From Crocinitomicaceae bacterium (GTDB taxonomy: Bacteria > Bacteroidota > Bacteroidia > Flavobacteriales_D > Crocinitomicaceae): a stretch of 64,000 bases of DNA. A model generated the notes under the pieces. That model searched no databases. It was not told where the DNA came from and saw only the letters and a program-made list of their open reading frames with translations. Location of the stretch: assembly GCA_028689775.1 (NCBI GenBank), contig JAQVCM010000007.1, forward strand, positions 124,001 to 188,000, given 5' to 3'. The translations under genes and the position numbers were made by a program. This document shows positions 51,184-61,630 of the stretch, piece after piece (positions within the stretch are counted from its first letter, which is position 1; each line of letters starts with the position of its first letter).

Positions 51184-53220
51184 TTAATAACTACTTTGAT
51201 TTTTTGATTTTTTCTTGCTGTAGTTTAATCCTGCTGGACTTCCAACTCGATCCATTGCACATCTAAATCCGATGGTTGCAGTAGATTGATTTTCGTCTAA
51301 GAATCTTCTGTTGCTTCCAACCAACCAATAAGCTCTGTCTTTCCAAGAACCACCTTTGTAAACTCTTGATTTGTCAGAAATCAATGTTGTTGGCCAAGAA
51401 GTACGGTCACCTGGTTTAATTTGTACACCATCCAAACCGAATTCTTCGTATTCTGATTGGTACATGATTAAATTAGGGTCACGAGTTGCTTGATTAATTG
51501 AGTTTTTGTAATCATCATTATCGTAGAAAATAGAACTTTCGATGTCACCGTCTAAGTAATCAATGTAATCATCTTTTCGGTAATTCAAACGTCCGATATT
51601 TTCTTCTTCCGTAACATTTCTGTATTTCAATTTCCCTGGAGTGTTGGTAATAAAGGAAGAGAAACCTTGTCTTAACATGGTAATGATTTCATACGCATAT
51701 TCATCACCATTTACACCTTCTCTCACTTCATTTTGGAACATTTCGTCCATGATCAACGTTTGAACTACTTCAGAAGATGCTAAATAATCTCTTTTGTTTT
51801 TCAAACTAATTGCTGAATCTAAAATGACATTGATTCTTCCTAAAAGTTTTAATTCAGCAACATCTTTTGTATTCTTGTTGTTTGTGTAAATTGGGTCTGG
51901 CGCATATCCTGGTTTGTCAGGATTTCTTGATTTCACTTTTGACATGATTCCAGAAGGAATTATCGTATCATTCGGATCGTGAGAAGCGGCAGACATTCTT
52001 TGGAAACGAATACGTTCAAATTCATTCACATATTCTTTCATTCCGTGAACATCATACATTACTTGCGCATTTTTAGTATCAACAGAACCTGTATTGTTTA
52101 ATTCTTTTGTTTTAAAAACGTTTCCTCTAAATGGTCTAAATTCATCAAAATCTTCAGAAGACATTGGTCTGTATACGTCCATTACCCATTCTGATACATT
52201 TCCAGCCATGTTGTATAAACCGTAATCATTTGGCCAATACGCATCAACAGGAGCAGTAACGTCAGCATTGTCATTCAAACGACCAGCAACCCCCATGTAA
52301 TCTCCGCGACCTCTTACGAAGTTAGCACGAATTTCTCCTTGAAATTGTTTGTCATCTTGTCGAACCCAGTGACCACTCCAAGGATATACTCTACGTTCTG
52401 AAATTACCTCAGAACCTGGCTCTAAGTTTCCAATCAGACCATAAGATGCGAATTCCCATTCTGCTTCAGTAGGTAGACGGTAGCGTGGTAAAAGAATACC
52501 ATCTTCCATTCTAACAATTCTTTTCGCCAATGATTTTCCGTTTGCTTTAGAAGGATCTAAATCTTGTAAGTTTCTTACAACACCATCTTTTCCTTCTTCC
52601 GTTCCGTATTGACCAGAAAGGTAAGCTTCCGTGTCAAAAGTATTTTCGTTTTGTTGACTAATGTTGTAGGTCATAATTCCTTCACGGATCATGATAAACT
52701 CATTGACACGATCTGTTCTCCATTTACAGTAATCAGAAGCTTGTAACCAAGAAACACCGACAACTGGATAATCTCTGTATGCAGGGTGTCTCAAATAATA
52801 CTCAACGTATTTTTCATTGAAAGCCAATGGCGATCTCCAGCAAAGTGTATCTGGTAATGCATTTTTGTATACTGTAGGGTACGTTTCGCCATAAGCTCTG
52901 TTCAACCAATATAAGTATTCTAACCAATAAAAGTTAGTAACCTCAGTCTGATCCATGTAAAATGATGAAACAGTTACTTTAGCTGGTCGGTTGTTGTGGT
53001 CGAACATAACGTCTTGTTCAGAACGACCCATTGTGAAGGTACCACCTTCTACCAATAATAATCCTGGACCAGTCTCTTGATCTACAAAAGGAAACTTTTG
53101 AAAACCACCGAGATTTGGATTGTTATATTCCCATCCTGTAGAGCTTGAAGTCTCGTGGCTACAAGAAGAAACCAAGGTGACAGCAAGAATAGCGAGGGCT
53201 ATAAACTGAAATTTTTTCAT
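51184..53220 (-). CDS. gldJ: Gliding motility / T9SS lipoprotein GldJ
   Basis: About 678 residues. A lipoprotein signal peptide (ALAILAVTLVSSC, Cys at residue 20) precedes a formylglycine-generating-enzyme-like (sulfatase-modifying) fold. Its start is LLVEGGTFTMGRSEQ and its end is YKGGSWKDRAYWLVGSNRR with TIGFRCAMD. The middle has PRYRLPTEAEWEFASYG and YNMAGNVSEWVMDVY, then a charged insertion of about 200 residues. GldJ is needed for gliding and T9SS in Flavobacterium; GldK is similar, but the neighbours porU, porV and murF favour GldJ. The track-length start at 53241 is seven codons longer; I prefer ATG 53220 for its clean signal peptide. Confidence 0.92.
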   Translation of the reverse strand: MKKFQFIALAILAVTLVSSCSHETSSSTGWEYNNPNLGGFQKFPFVDQETGPGLLLVEGGTFTMGRSEQDVMFDHNNRPAKVTVSSFYMDQTEVTNFYWLEYLYWLNRAYGETYPTVYKNALPDTLCWRSPLAFNEKYVEYYLRHPAYRDYPVVGVSWLQASDYCKWRTDRVNEFIMIREGIMTYNISQQNENTFDTEAYLSGQYGTEEGKDGVVRNLQDLDPSKANGKSLAKRIVRMEDGILLPRYRLPTEAEWEFASYGLIGNLEPGSEVISERRVYPWSGHWVRQDDKQFQGEIRANFVRGRGDYMGVAGRLNDNADVTAPVDAYWPNDYGLYNMAGNVSEWVMDVYRPMSSEDFDEFRPFRGNVFKTKELNNTGSVDTKNAQVMYDVHGMKEYVNEFERIRFQRMSAASHDPNDTIIPSGIMSKVKSRNPDKPGYAPDPIYTNNKNTKDVAELKLLGRINVILDSAISLKNKRDYLASSEVVQTLIMDEMFQNEVREGVNGDEYAYEIITMLRQGFSSFITNTPGKLKYRNVTEEENIGRLNYRKDDYIDYLDGDIESSIFYDNDDYKNSINQATRDPNLIMYQSEYEEFGLDGVQIKPGDRTSWPTTLISDKSRVYKGGSWKDRAYWLVGSNRRFLDENQSTATIGFRCAMDRVGSPAGLNYSKKKSKNQSSY

Positions 53221-53254
53221 ATTTTTTGGTTGTTTTTTCATGATGCTAATATTG

Positions 53255-53262
53255 CAAAGTTA
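53255..53262 (-). promoter_or_regulatory. -7 box (TAACTTTG) of gldJ
   Basis: Minus-strand TAnnTTTG match. ATG 53220 gives a leader of about 30 bases, whereas ATG 53241 would leave almost none. Confidence 0.5.
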
Positions 53263-53301
53263 CTTGCATAAACGAAATTTAAAAATAAAGTTACGTTTTT
53301 T

Positions 53302-54273
53302 TTAAAAAGAAGGACAAGAAATTGTTCTCCATGATGGTGATTTCTTCTTACAGTTGACGTTGTAACCCATTGATATCTCGTGAGATCCACCTGAAATTCC
53401 GTTGTTTAATTTAGATACAGTAATATCGTAACTATAGCCAATTTTAAAAGTTCCTGTATTCACACCTAATGATAAGATGAAAGCGTCTTTATTTCTCAAC
53501 CAAGCTCCTGCTGTAAATACACCATATTTAAAGTAAGTACCAATGTTTACTTCCATAAATCCTTGTTGGTATTGAACAATGATATTTGGCATGATTGAAG
53601 TTACGTTTGAGTATTTGGATTTCCCTCCCAATTTAATTTCAGCACCAGCATGTGCAGTAAATCGCATAGGTAATTTAGAACCAGTTCCTAAAATCATTGA
53701 TTCATCTGGCATGTTTAAATGGTGAGCAGAAACTCCCGCAAAGAAACTTTTGGTATAAATCAACATTCCAGCAGATGCATCAAAGAATCCTCTTGAACCT
53801 CCACGTTTCAAGTCTCCAGTTTTATAAATGAATCCTCTACGTGGATCAATCTGATCTCCAAACTTCAATTTATCCCAGTCCAATGATTTTTGATACCAAG
53901 CTGCACGAGCTCCAAAAAGAAGTGATGTTCTTCGGTTTAATTTCAAATGGTAGGAATAAACAAGTCCAAGCATCGTGGTATTAATTGTACCCTGACCTTG
54001 TTGATCATGCGTTGCCAATACACCAATACCTCCAGATATATTTTTAAAATATTGATCGTAAGAAGCGCTATAAGTAACGTAGTTAGCTGATAACTTTGGC
54101 CATTCGTTTCGATAATTTACACCAAATCTGGCACATCGGTTTGTTCCCGCAAAGGCTGGGTTCAAATAGATAGGGTTTGCATAGAATTGTGTAAAGGTCG
54201 GATCTTGTGCTATCACCTCTTGGCTTGTCGATAAGCCAATCAATAATATTACTAAGTATTTAAGTTTTTTCAT
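53302..54273 (-). CDS. PorP/SprF family T9SS outer-membrane protein
   Basis: 323 residues. Signal peptide (LVILLIGLSTSQEVIAQ), then the family start DPTFTQFYANPIYLNPAFAGT and the NYRNEWPKLSANYVTYSASYD block, with barrel strands throughout (KIGYSYDITVSKLNNGISGG) and the family ending SHEISMGYNVNCKK. PorP/SprF proteins are barrels linked to T9SS export and often serve a particular large cargo. It lies between gldJ and porU, which is a different arrangement from Flavobacterium as I know it. Divergent from porU. Confidence 0.93.
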   Translation of the reverse strand: MKKLKYLVILLIGLSTSQEVIAQDPTFTQFYANPIYLNPAFAGTNRCARFGVNYRNEWPKLSANYVTYSASYDQYFKNISGGIGVLATHDQQGQGTINTTMLGLVYSYHLKLNRRTSLLFGARAAWYQKSLDWDKLKFGDQIDPRRGFIYKTGDLKRGGSRGFFDASAGMLIYTKSFFAGVSAHHLNMPDESMILGTGSKLPMRFTAHAGAEIKLGGKSKYSNVTSIMPNIIVQYQQGFMEVNIGTYFKYGVFTAGAWLRNKDAFILSLGVNTGTFKIGYSYDITVSKLNNGISGGSHEISMGYNVNCKKKSPSWRTISCPSF

Positions 54274-54434
54274 TCAATTCTGAATAATATGAAATTAGTA
54301 CTAAAACGCAATTTTCTTGACAATGTTACAAAAAAAAAACAAAAGATGCTACACAAATGATAATTCATCGGCAATAATTGAATAGATGTATCGTTTAGGT
54401 TATAATAATCCTGTTTTATTTCGATATTTGTAAA

Positions 54435-57400
54435 ATGAACTATAAGATAACGTTTTTAAATCACGCAAAATTCAGCTTGATTCTTTTGTGGTTTTTCTCT
54501 TTCATGCAGACTTCTGATTTGTTCAGTCAGAATAATTCAACTACAGTTTCGATTGAATGGGAAACGTCTACGAAGCATGTAGATGTCAATAAAACCGTCT
54601 ATTTACCGCGCATCAAGGATCAAGATTATGACTTCATGACGCCTCATTTTCAATGGAAAGAAGCTTTGCCTGGAACTGGTGAATACGCTGTTGAAATAAA
54701 AGATGTTCAATTTGTGAATGCCATTCCATCGGATCTTGAGTATTTTAAGTGGTTGAAAAAAACGCCACCCAGTTCACCTGAATATCGTTCTCAAGTTGCT
54801 TCTGCTCGTGGGAAAAATGAAATTGTTGTTGATTTGAATCCATTTGTCTTTAAAAATGGAAATATCCAACGGATAACGAATTTTAAAATACAGTTAACGC
54901 CTAAGACCGCTGTAATCAAACCTAAAAGTTTTGTTGCTTCTTCTGTTTTGGGAGATGCTAACAGTCAGTGGTACAAAATAGCGGTTTCTGAAGATGGAAT
55001 TTATAAGATTGATCGTAATTTTTTGATTTCTATCGGTGTGGATGTATCCAATTTAAATCCAAGTCATCTGAATATTTATGGAAATGGAACCGGAAAACTA
55101 CCTGAACTTAACAGCGTTTTTAGAGAAGATGATTTGGTGAAAAATGACATTATCGTGGTGGGTGAATCAGATGGTATCTTTAATGCCGAAGATTATATTT
55201 TATTTCATGCTTGGGGACCTAATCGGATCAAACAAAACGGCAATTTTTTTGAAAGAGAGATGAATATTTACGATACAAAATCGTATTATTTTATTCGAAT
55301 TAGTAATGCTGAACCGCCTGCGCGAGTTCAAAATCAAACAAGCGCACAGAACTCAAATACGGTTGTCAACTCCTACAACTTCTTTGCAGTTTACGAAAAG
55401 GAATTGGTTAATTTATATCGTGCAGGTCAACGTTGGTACGGTGAATTGTTTGATGCAGAACTTACGAAGACATTTGCATTCAACATTCCAAATGCAATCA
55501 GTTCATCGCCTGCTAATTTTAAAGTGATTTATGCTGCCAATTCGAGAGATAGTGGTAGTTATATTGATTTCAAAGTTGGAAATTCAGTACTTTTAAAGAA
55601 AACCATCTTTCCCATTTGGCAAGATTACAACAAGGAGGAAGCGAATTTTAGTTTACCGAATGCCATCAATAATGTGGTTTTAAACATGTCTGTTTTTAGA
55701 ACGAATCCTTCTGTTTTGACCTATTTAGATAAAATTGAGATGAACGCTAGAAGAGGTCTTTCTTTCTTCGGCACTTCCATGTACATTAGAGATTTAGCTT
55801 CCGTTGGTGTTGGAAATGTTTCTACTTTTGAACTATCTTCACTAGCAACAAATGGTTTTATTTGGGACGTAACAGATCGTCAAAAACCCAAAATGATGCT
55901 CGGTGCTTGGAATGGTTCATCATACAGTTACACAACGCCAACAGATGTATTAAAAACATTTGTTGCATCTAATGGTAGTTCGTTCTTAAAGCCAGAATTT
56001 GTGAAAGTTGTAGCTCCTCAAAATTTGCATGCATTGGGCTATGCCGATCATTTGGTGGTAACTCCAGCAATATTTAAAAATCAAGCAGAACGGTTAGCAA
56101 ATTTACACCGTGATTTAGGTAAAACCGTTCACGTTGTTACCACTGAGGAAGTTTACAATGAATTTTCATCAGGAGCTCAAGACATTACAGCCATTAAGTT
56201 TTTTGCGAAAATGTTTTACGATCGTTCTGCTGGCGATAATGCTTTGATGCCAAAGACTTTGTTGCTTTTTGGTGGAGGAACGTATGATCCAAAGGGAATT
56301 GAATCTAACATGAATTTCATTCCAACGTATCAAAACTCAACTTCAGAGAATTTAATTGATGGTTTTGTTTCCGATGATTATTTTGGAATGCTAGATGATT
56401 CCGAATCGATGTACTTTGGAGATATGATGGACATTGGAGTGGGCAGAATGCTGATTACAAATAGTCAAAATGCAAAAGAACAGGTCGATAAAGTGGAGAT
56501 TTATATTAAAAATGAAAATCCGAATGGTCAATCTCAGGCAAATTGTTGCAATGGTGAAGTGCAAGATCAGAGTACCTTTGGTGATTGGAGGCTCAATTAT
56601 GTTCAGATCGCTGACGATGAGGAACAAGGTGTATTTATTAGCGAAGACTGCGAAAAGCAATCCAAACATGTTCGTCTGTTTCATCCTGAAATGAATGTAG
56701 ATAAACTGTATTCTGATGCATATACACAGGTTTCTGGCGCTGGTGGTGAGCGTTTTCCAGAATTGGAAACAGCAATTACTGATCTAGTTCAACGTGGAGC
56801 AATTTTAATGAATTACGTTGGACATGGTGGTATAGCAGGTGCAGCTGATGAGCGTTTTATCAACATTCCGCAAATTAATTCTTGGACCAACATTGATAAA
56901 ATGCACGTGTTTGTCTCTGCTACTTGTGAGTTTACAAGATTTGACGATCCGTTTGTGATGTCAGCTGGTGAATTGCATGCACTCAATCCAAATGGTGGTG
57001 CAATTGCTTTGATGACTACATCACGAGCCATTCTAGTATCAGTAAACACAATTGTTGGAAGAGAGTTGTTCAAACATGTTTTTCTACGAGATGCTAATTT
57101 AGAACCTTTGACTTTTGGAGAAATTATGCGTTTGACAAAAAATGCATCCAATGGAGGAGATAATAAAAGAAGTTTTACACTGATTGGAGATCCTGCTTTG
57201 AAAATAGCTTTGCCACGTTTGAAAATCGTCACCGACAGCATCAATCATTTTGATCCAAGTTTAGTGGTTGACACCGTTCGAGCTTTGAGTAAAATGAATA
57301 TCAAAGGTCACATCGAAGACAATTACGGAAACATCATGACTTCTTATAACGGTGTTTTGTCGCCAACTATTTTTGACAAACAAAAAGATAATAAAACCTT

Positions 57401-58295
57401 AGGTCAAAATACGGCATCTACAATCAAAGATTTTAAAACACAAAAAAATGCGCTGTACAAAGGGAAAGCTAGTGTTGTGAATGGTTATTTTGATTTTTCT
57501 TTCATTGTACCTAAAGATATTAATTTTGCATACGGAAATGGAAAAATTTCCTATTATGGGAATAACCAAGAAATCGATGCAGCAGGATCCGATGAGCGTT
57601 TTATTGTAGGTGGATTGAATCAATCCGGGTTGAACGACAATGTTCCTCCAACCGTTGAGTTGTATCTCAACGATGAAAATTTTGTATCAGGAGGTTTGAC
57701 AGATCAAAATCCAAAGTTAATTGTCAAAGTTTTTGATGAAAATGGAATCAATGCAGTTGGAAATGGAATTGGACATGATATTGTCTCTGTTTTGGACAAT
57801 AATACTGCCAAACCTATTATTTTGAACGAGTATTATATTGCAGATTTGGACTCCTATCAATCCGGTAAAGTTACGTATGATTTTAAAAATCTTGCTGTTG
57901 GAAAACACACTTTATCGTTCAAAGTTTTTGATGTGAATAATAATTCATCAGAAGTTTCGATTGATTTTGTGGTAGCTGAAAAGAAAGAGATTACCTTGGA
58001 ACATGTCTTAAATTATCCAAATCCGTTCACGACGAAAACAGAATTTTTCTTTGAGCACAATCAAGTTTGTGAAAGTCTGGAAGTACAGGTGCAAATATTT
58101 ACGGTTTCTGGTAAATTGGTAAAGACCATCAACCAAGAAGTGAGAACCAATGGTTTTAGATCGGAAGGGATTGCTTGGGATGGAAGAGATGATTTTGGAG
58201 ATGATATTGGAAGAGGAGTATATGTATACCAATTATCAGCGAAGACCGTTGACGGAGAAGTTGCTCGAAAAACTGAAAAATTAGTAGTATTATAG
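54435..58295 (+). CDS. porU: Type IX secretion system sortase PorU
   Basis: 1286 residues. It cuts the sorting domain off T9SS cargo and attaches the cargo to the surface. N-terminal signal region (HAKFSLILLWFFSFMQ), a beta-rich prodomain to about 500, and the C25 (gingipain-like) peptidase domain about 540-900 with catalytic His797 in NYVGHGG and Cys831 in VSATCEFTRFD. The C-terminus carries its own sorting-type domain (LNYPNPFTTKTEFFF to RGVYVYQLSAK) with a FlgD-like Ig fold. Followed by porV after 70 bp. Confidence 0.96.
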   Translation: MNYKITFLNHAKFSLILLWFFSFMQTSDLFSQNNSTTVSIEWETSTKHVDVNKTVYLPRIKDQDYDFMTPHFQWKEALPGTGEYAVEIKDVQFVNAIPSDLEYFKWLKKTPPSSPEYRSQVASARGKNEIVVDLNPFVFKNGNIQRITNFKIQLTPKTAVIKPKSFVASSVLGDANSQWYKIAVSEDGIYKIDRNFLISIGVDVSNLNPSHLNIYGNGTGKLPELNSVFREDDLVKNDIIVVGESDGIFNAEDYILFHAWGPNRIKQNGNFFEREMNIYDTKSYYFIRISNAEPPARVQNQTSAQNSNTVVNSYNFFAVYEKELVNLYRAGQRWYGELFDAELTKTFAFNIPNAISSSPANFKVIYAANSRDSGSYIDFKVGNSVLLKKTIFPIWQDYNKEEANFSLPNAINNVVLNMSVFRTNPSVLTYLDKIEMNARRGLSFFGTSMYIRDLASVGVGNVSTFELSSLATNGFIWDVTDRQKPKMMLGAWNGSSYSYTTPTDVLKTFVASNGSSFLKPEFVKVVAPQNLHALGYADHLVVTPAIFKNQAERLANLHRDLGKTVHVVTTEEVYNEFSSGAQDITAIKFFAKMFYDRSAGDNALMPKTLLLFGGGTYDPKGIESNMNFIPTYQNSTSENLIDGFVSDDYFGMLDDSESMYFGDMMDIGVGRMLITNSQNAKEQVDKVEIYIKNENPNGQSQANCCNGEVQDQSTFGDWRLNYVQIADDEEQGVFISEDCEKQSKHVRLFHPEMNVDKLYSDAYTQVSGAGGERFPELETAITDLVQRGAILMNYVGHGGIAGAADERFINIPQINSWTNIDKMHVFVSATCEFTRFDDPFVMSAGELHALNPNGGAIALMTTSRAILVSVNTIVGRELFKHVFLRDANLEPLTFGEIMRLTKNASNGGDNKRSFTLIGDPALKIALPRLKIVTDSINHFDPSLVVDTVRALSKMNIKGHIEDNYGNIMTSYNGVLSPTIFDKQKDNKTLGQNTASTIKDFKTQKNALYKGKASVVNGYFDFSFIVPKDINFAYGNGKISYYGNNQEIDAAGSDERFIVGGLNQSGLNDNVPPTVELYLNDENFVSGGLTDQNPKLIVKVFDENGINAVGNGIGHDIVSVLDNNTAKPIILNEYYIADLDSYQSGKVTYDFKNLAVGKHTLSFKVFDVNNNSSEVSIDFVVAEKKEITLEHVLNYPNPFTTKTEFFFEHNQVCESLEVQVQIFTVSGKLVKTINQEVRTNGFRSEGIAWDGRDDFGDDIGRGVYVYQLSAKTVDGEVARKTEKLVVL

Positions 58296-58325
58296 GAAAG
58301 AGGCAATATAATTTTGTCTTTTACG

Positions 58326-58333
58326 TATATTTG
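58326..58333 (+). promoter_or_regulatory. -7 box (TATATTTG) between porU and porV
   Basis: Matches TAnnTTTG, 32 bases before the porV ATG; no clear -33. It may give porV an extra promoter, fitting the expected excess of PorV over PorU. Confidence 0.45.
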
Positions 58334-58365
58334 TTGTTTTTAAATTAGAATTTATAAAAATCCAT

Positions 58366-59634
58366 ATGATTAAGAAATTTAGCTTACTTTTAGTAGTGGC
58401 TTCACCGTTGATAGCAATTGCACAACCAAACTCAGGAGCGTCCAACAAAGACTTACAATTAAATGCAATTACCACTGCGATGCCTTTTTTAAGTATTACT
58501 CCAGATTCTCGAGCAGGTGCAATGGGCGATGCCGGTACTGCGTTGAGTGCGAATTCAAATTCTGTATACTGGAATACAGCCATGCTAAATTTTTCCAAAC
58601 AAGATGCGGAAGTGAGTGTTTCTTATACGCCGTGGTTAAGACAATTGACCAATGACATGTCGCTTTCTTATGTTTCTGGTTACAAGCGAATTGGTAAACG
58701 ACATGCGGTTACTGGCGGATTGAGATTCTTCAGTTTAGGAGAAATTACATTCACGGATTCCCAAGGAGGTAAATTAAGAGATGACAATCCATCAGAATAT
58801 GAAATCGTAGGAGGATATGCTTTTAAATTGGCGGATAAATTGAGTATTGGAATCAATGGGAAGTTTGCTTATTCCAACCTTACGGGTGGTTATGTTACTC
58901 CCGGCGGTACAAGTAAAGCAGGTGTAGCAGCGGCAACAGACATTTCCTTTGTTTATTATAACGATGAAGCTAAGTTATCGCAACGAGATGGAATTTATAC
59001 ATTTGGATTGACTTTAAACAACATCGGTAACAAAGTTGCATACTCTGAAATTTCAACAGATCAAAGAGATTTTTTACCAATGAACCTGAAAATAGGAAAT
59101 GCTTACACGATGGAGTTTGATAAATTCAACACCTTGACATGGGCAGTTGATGTTCAAAAACTTTTAGTGCCAACACCTCCAGCAAGAAATCCAATTACTG
59201 GAGATATTTATTCTGGAAAGAATAATAACGTGGGTGTTATTTCAGGAATGTTACAATCATTTTACGATGCGCCAGGTACTGTAGTGAAAGACGATCAAGG
59301 AGCTGTGATTCAAAATGCAGATGGAACATACAAAGTAGAAAAAGGTTCTCGATTGAAAGAAGAGTTGAGAGAGTTTAACATCGGTACAGGTTTAGAATAT
59401 TGGTATAATGAAATGTTTGCATTGAGAGCTGGTTTCTTTTACGAGCATTATACAAAAGGTTCTCGTCAATATTTTAATGCGGGAGTTGGTTTGAAGTATA
59501 AAGTAATTGGAATTGATATTTCTTACTTAGCAGGTTTGAGACCAGGAAATCCTTTGGCGAACACGGTTCGTTTTACATTGCGTTTTGAAATTCCAAAGAA
59601 TGCAAAATCTAACGCTCCTTCAGACGCAGAATAA
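58366..59634 (+). CDS. porV: T9SS outer-membrane shuttle protein PorV (LptO)
   Basis: 422 residues, FadL-like 14-strand barrel. Signal peptide (LLLVVASPLIAIAQ), then the family block TTAMPFLSITPDSRAGAMGD, AGTALSANSNSVYWNTA and SYTPWLRQLTNDMSLSY. The C-terminal region is YKVIGIDISYLAGLRPGNPL with a barrel-type end. PorV carries cargo from the SprA translocon to the PorU attachment complex. Follows porU, as in Flavobacterium. Its stop overlaps the ispF start in TAATG. Confidence 0.96.
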   Translation: MIKKFSLLLVVASPLIAIAQPNSGASNKDLQLNAITTAMPFLSITPDSRAGAMGDAGTALSANSNSVYWNTAMLNFSKQDAEVSVSYTPWLRQLTNDMSLSYVSGYKRIGKRHAVTGGLRFFSLGEITFTDSQGGKLRDDNPSEYEIVGGYAFKLADKLSIGINGKFAYSNLTGGYVTPGGTSKAGVAAATDISFVYYNDEAKLSQRDGIYTFGLTLNNIGNKVAYSEISTDQRDFLPMNLKIGNAYTMEFDKFNTLTWAVDVQKLLVPTPPARNPITGDIYSGKNNNVGVISGMLQSFYDAPGTVVKDDQGAVIQNADGTYKVEKGSRLKEELREFNIGTGLEYWYNEMFALRAGFFYEHYTKGSRQYFNAGVGLKYKVIGIDISYLAGLRPGNPLANTVRFTLRFEIPKNAKSNAPSDAE

Positions 59635-60110
59635 TGAATATACGTATTGGTTTTGGTGTCGATGTACACCGTTTAAAAGCAGGTTTACCTTTGATGGTTG
59701 GAGGAATTGATGTTCCTTCAGATCTTGGAGCAGTTGGACATTCAGATGCGGATGTTTTATTGCATGCAATCAGTGATGCACTTTTAGGTGCAGCGAACTT
59801 GCGAGACATCGGTTTTCACTTTTCGGATACAGATCCAAAGTACAAAGGAATTGACAGTAAGATTTTATTGAAAAATGTATACGACTTGATCCTAAACAAA
59901 GGATTTCACGTTGTGAATCTAGATTGTACAATCATCTTAGAAAAGCCGAAGTTGAATCCACACATTCCGGCTATGCAACAAATCATTGCAGATCTCTTGA
60001 AAATTTCGACAGAGGAAGTTTCTTTAAAAGCAACAACGCACGAGCAAGTAGATTCTTTTGGAAACAGAGAAGCTATTAAAGCGTATGCAGTTTGTTTGTT
60101 GAATAAATAA
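59634..60110 (+). CDS. ispF: 2-C-methyl-D-erythritol 2,4-cyclodiphosphate synthase
   Basis: 158 residues, the fifth enzyme of the MEP isoprenoid pathway. Zinc ligands are Asp10 and His12 in GFGVDVHRLKAG and His46 in DADVLLHAISDALLGAAN, preceded by AVGHSDAD. The FHFSDTDPKYKGIDSK motif and the TTHEQVDSFGNREAI ending are present. Its coupling to porV (TAATG) is unexpected by function and likely reflects transcript economy. Confidence 0.96.
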   Translation: MNIRIGFGVDVHRLKAGLPLMVGGIDVPSDLGAVGHSDADVLLHAISDALLGAANLRDIGFHFSDTDPKYKGIDSKILLKNVYDLILNKGFHVVNLDCTIILEKPKLNPHIPAMQQIIADLLKISTEEVSLKATTHEQVDSFGNREAIKAYAVCLLNK

Positions 60111-60171
60111 GCTAGATTTATTTGGTAAAGAATCGATTCAGCGCAAGTTTACTATGTGAAAACAAATTCAT

Positions 60172-60206
60172 AAAAAAAACCTGAACGTAAACTCAGGTTT
60201 TTTTTG
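60172..60206. terminator. Bidirectional terminator between ispF and frr
   Basis: Stem AAAAAAAACCTGA/TCAGGTTTTTTTT with 8-nt loop and T-runs on both strands, between convergent genes. Confidence 0.88.
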
Positions 60207-60230
60207 TATTCTATAGTTGCAAGCAATCGA

Positions 60231-60794
60231 TCAGATTGTCATGATGTCTTTTTCTTTCAACTCAACGATTTCATCTATTTTTTTGATGAATGCATTGGTG
60301 ATGTTTTGGATTTCTGCTTCAGAAGTTTTGATCATGTCTTCTGATAAACCATCTGCTTTCAATGATTTTAGCATCTCCATGGCATCTTTTCGGTTGTTTC
60401 TAATTCCAACTTTTCCGTTTTCGCCTTCAGCTTTGGCTTTTTTACCCATTTCTTTTCTACGTTCTTCAGTTAACGAAGGAACGTTGATTAAAATCATCTC
60501 ACCGTTATTTTGAGGTGCAAATCCTAAGTTAGAATTTACAATTCCTTTCATAATTTCAGTAAGCAATGTTCTTTCCCATGGGGTTACTGTAAGTGTTCTT
60601 GCATCCATCGTAGATACATTCGCAACTTGAGCAATGGGAGTCATTGTTCCATAGTAATCAACCATTACGCTGTTTAACATCGACGGTGTTGCTTTACCAG
60701 CACGTACCTTTTGAAGTTCACCAGCCATGTGAATTAATGTTTTTTCATTTGAACTACTAAGTTCATCGTATATCATTTGAATTTCTTCTGTCAT
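60231..60794 (-). CDS. frr: Ribosome recycling factor
   Basis: 187 residues. It splits the ribosome after termination with EF-G. Family motifs are LQKVRAGKATPSMLNSVMVDY at the start of the core, VSTMDARTLTVTPWER, and IINVPSLTEERRKEMGKKAK-type sequence near the middle, then the long helix to the C-terminus. It follows pyrH by 28 bp, the usual pyrH-frr pairing. Confidence 0.97.
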   Translation of the reverse strand: MTEEIQMIYDELSSSNEKTLIHMAGELQKVRAGKATPSMLNSVMVDYYGTMTPIAQVANVSTMDARTLTVTPWERTLLTEIMKGIVNSNLGFAPQNNGEMILINVPSLTEERRKEMGKKAKAEGENGKVGIRNNRKDAMEMLKSLKADGLSEDMIKTSEAEIQNITNAFIKKIDEIVELKEKDIMTI

Positions 60795-60822
60795 GAGGAA
60801 AATATATTTGAAGTGTTATTTA

Positions 60823-61530
60823 TTAATTCTGAACAATCGTACCAACTTTTTCACCGTCTAAAAGGCGTTTCAAATTTCCCGGTGTATCCATGTCGAATAC
60901 AATGATCGGTAAATCGTTTTCCTTACAAAGAGTAAAAGCTGTCATGTCCATTACTTGAAGCCCTTTTCTGTATACATCATCAAAGGTAATGGAATCGTAT
61001 TTGGTTGCCGTTTTATCTTTCAATGGGTCAGCGGTGTAAATTCCATCTACTCGAGTACCTTTTAAAATCACATCTGCTTCAATTTCAATTGCTCTTAAGG
61101 AAGCTGCAGAATCAGTTGTGAAGTATGGATTTCCAGTACCTGCGCCAAAGATCACAACTCTTCCTTTTTCAAGGTGACGAACTGCTTTTCTTCGTACATA
61201 CGGTTCTGCAATTTCTTTCATTTCAATTGCGGATTGCAAACGGGTATTGATTCCATTAGACTCCAATGCGGATTGTAAAGCCATGCTGTTAATCATAGTT
61301 GCCAACATTCCCATGTAATCGCCATGCGTTCGGTCCATTCCACCTTCTTCAGCTTGAACGCCTCTAAAAATGTTTCCACCACCAATTACGATCGCTACTT
61401 CAACTCCCGTTTCACAAATTTCTTTGATTTGTAGTGCGTAAGAGTTAAGTCTAACATTGTCAATTCCAAATTGTTTGTCTCCCATTAGAGACTCTCCACT
61501 TAATTTGAGAAGAATGCGTTTGTACTTCAT
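60823..61530 (-). CDS. pyrH: UMP kinase
   Basis: 235 residues. It phosphorylates UMP to UDP; amino-acid-kinase fold. Motifs are [66 protein letters not shown] and the [15 protein letters not shown] segment. It is the upstream partner of frr on the same transcript. Confidence 0.97.
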   Translation of the reverse strand: MKYKRILLKLSGESLMGDKQFGIDNVRLNSYALQIKEICETGVEVAIVIGGGNIFRGVQAEEGGMDRTHGDYMGMLATMINSMALQSALESNGINTRLQSAIEMKEIAEPYVRRKAVRHLEKGRVVIFGAGTGNPYFTTDSAASLRAIEIEADVILKGTRVDGIYTADPLKDKTATKYDSITFDDVYRKGLQVMDMTAFTLCKENDLPIIVFDMDTPGNLKRLLDGEKVGTIVQN

Positions 61531-61630
61531 TTAAAAAAGGTTTTTTATGCTGAATGCAAATATAGGCATAAATTTAAAATGAAAAATGCTGCTTGAAAAG
61601 TTCACATCGATCAATTTAAAATTAGCGGGT

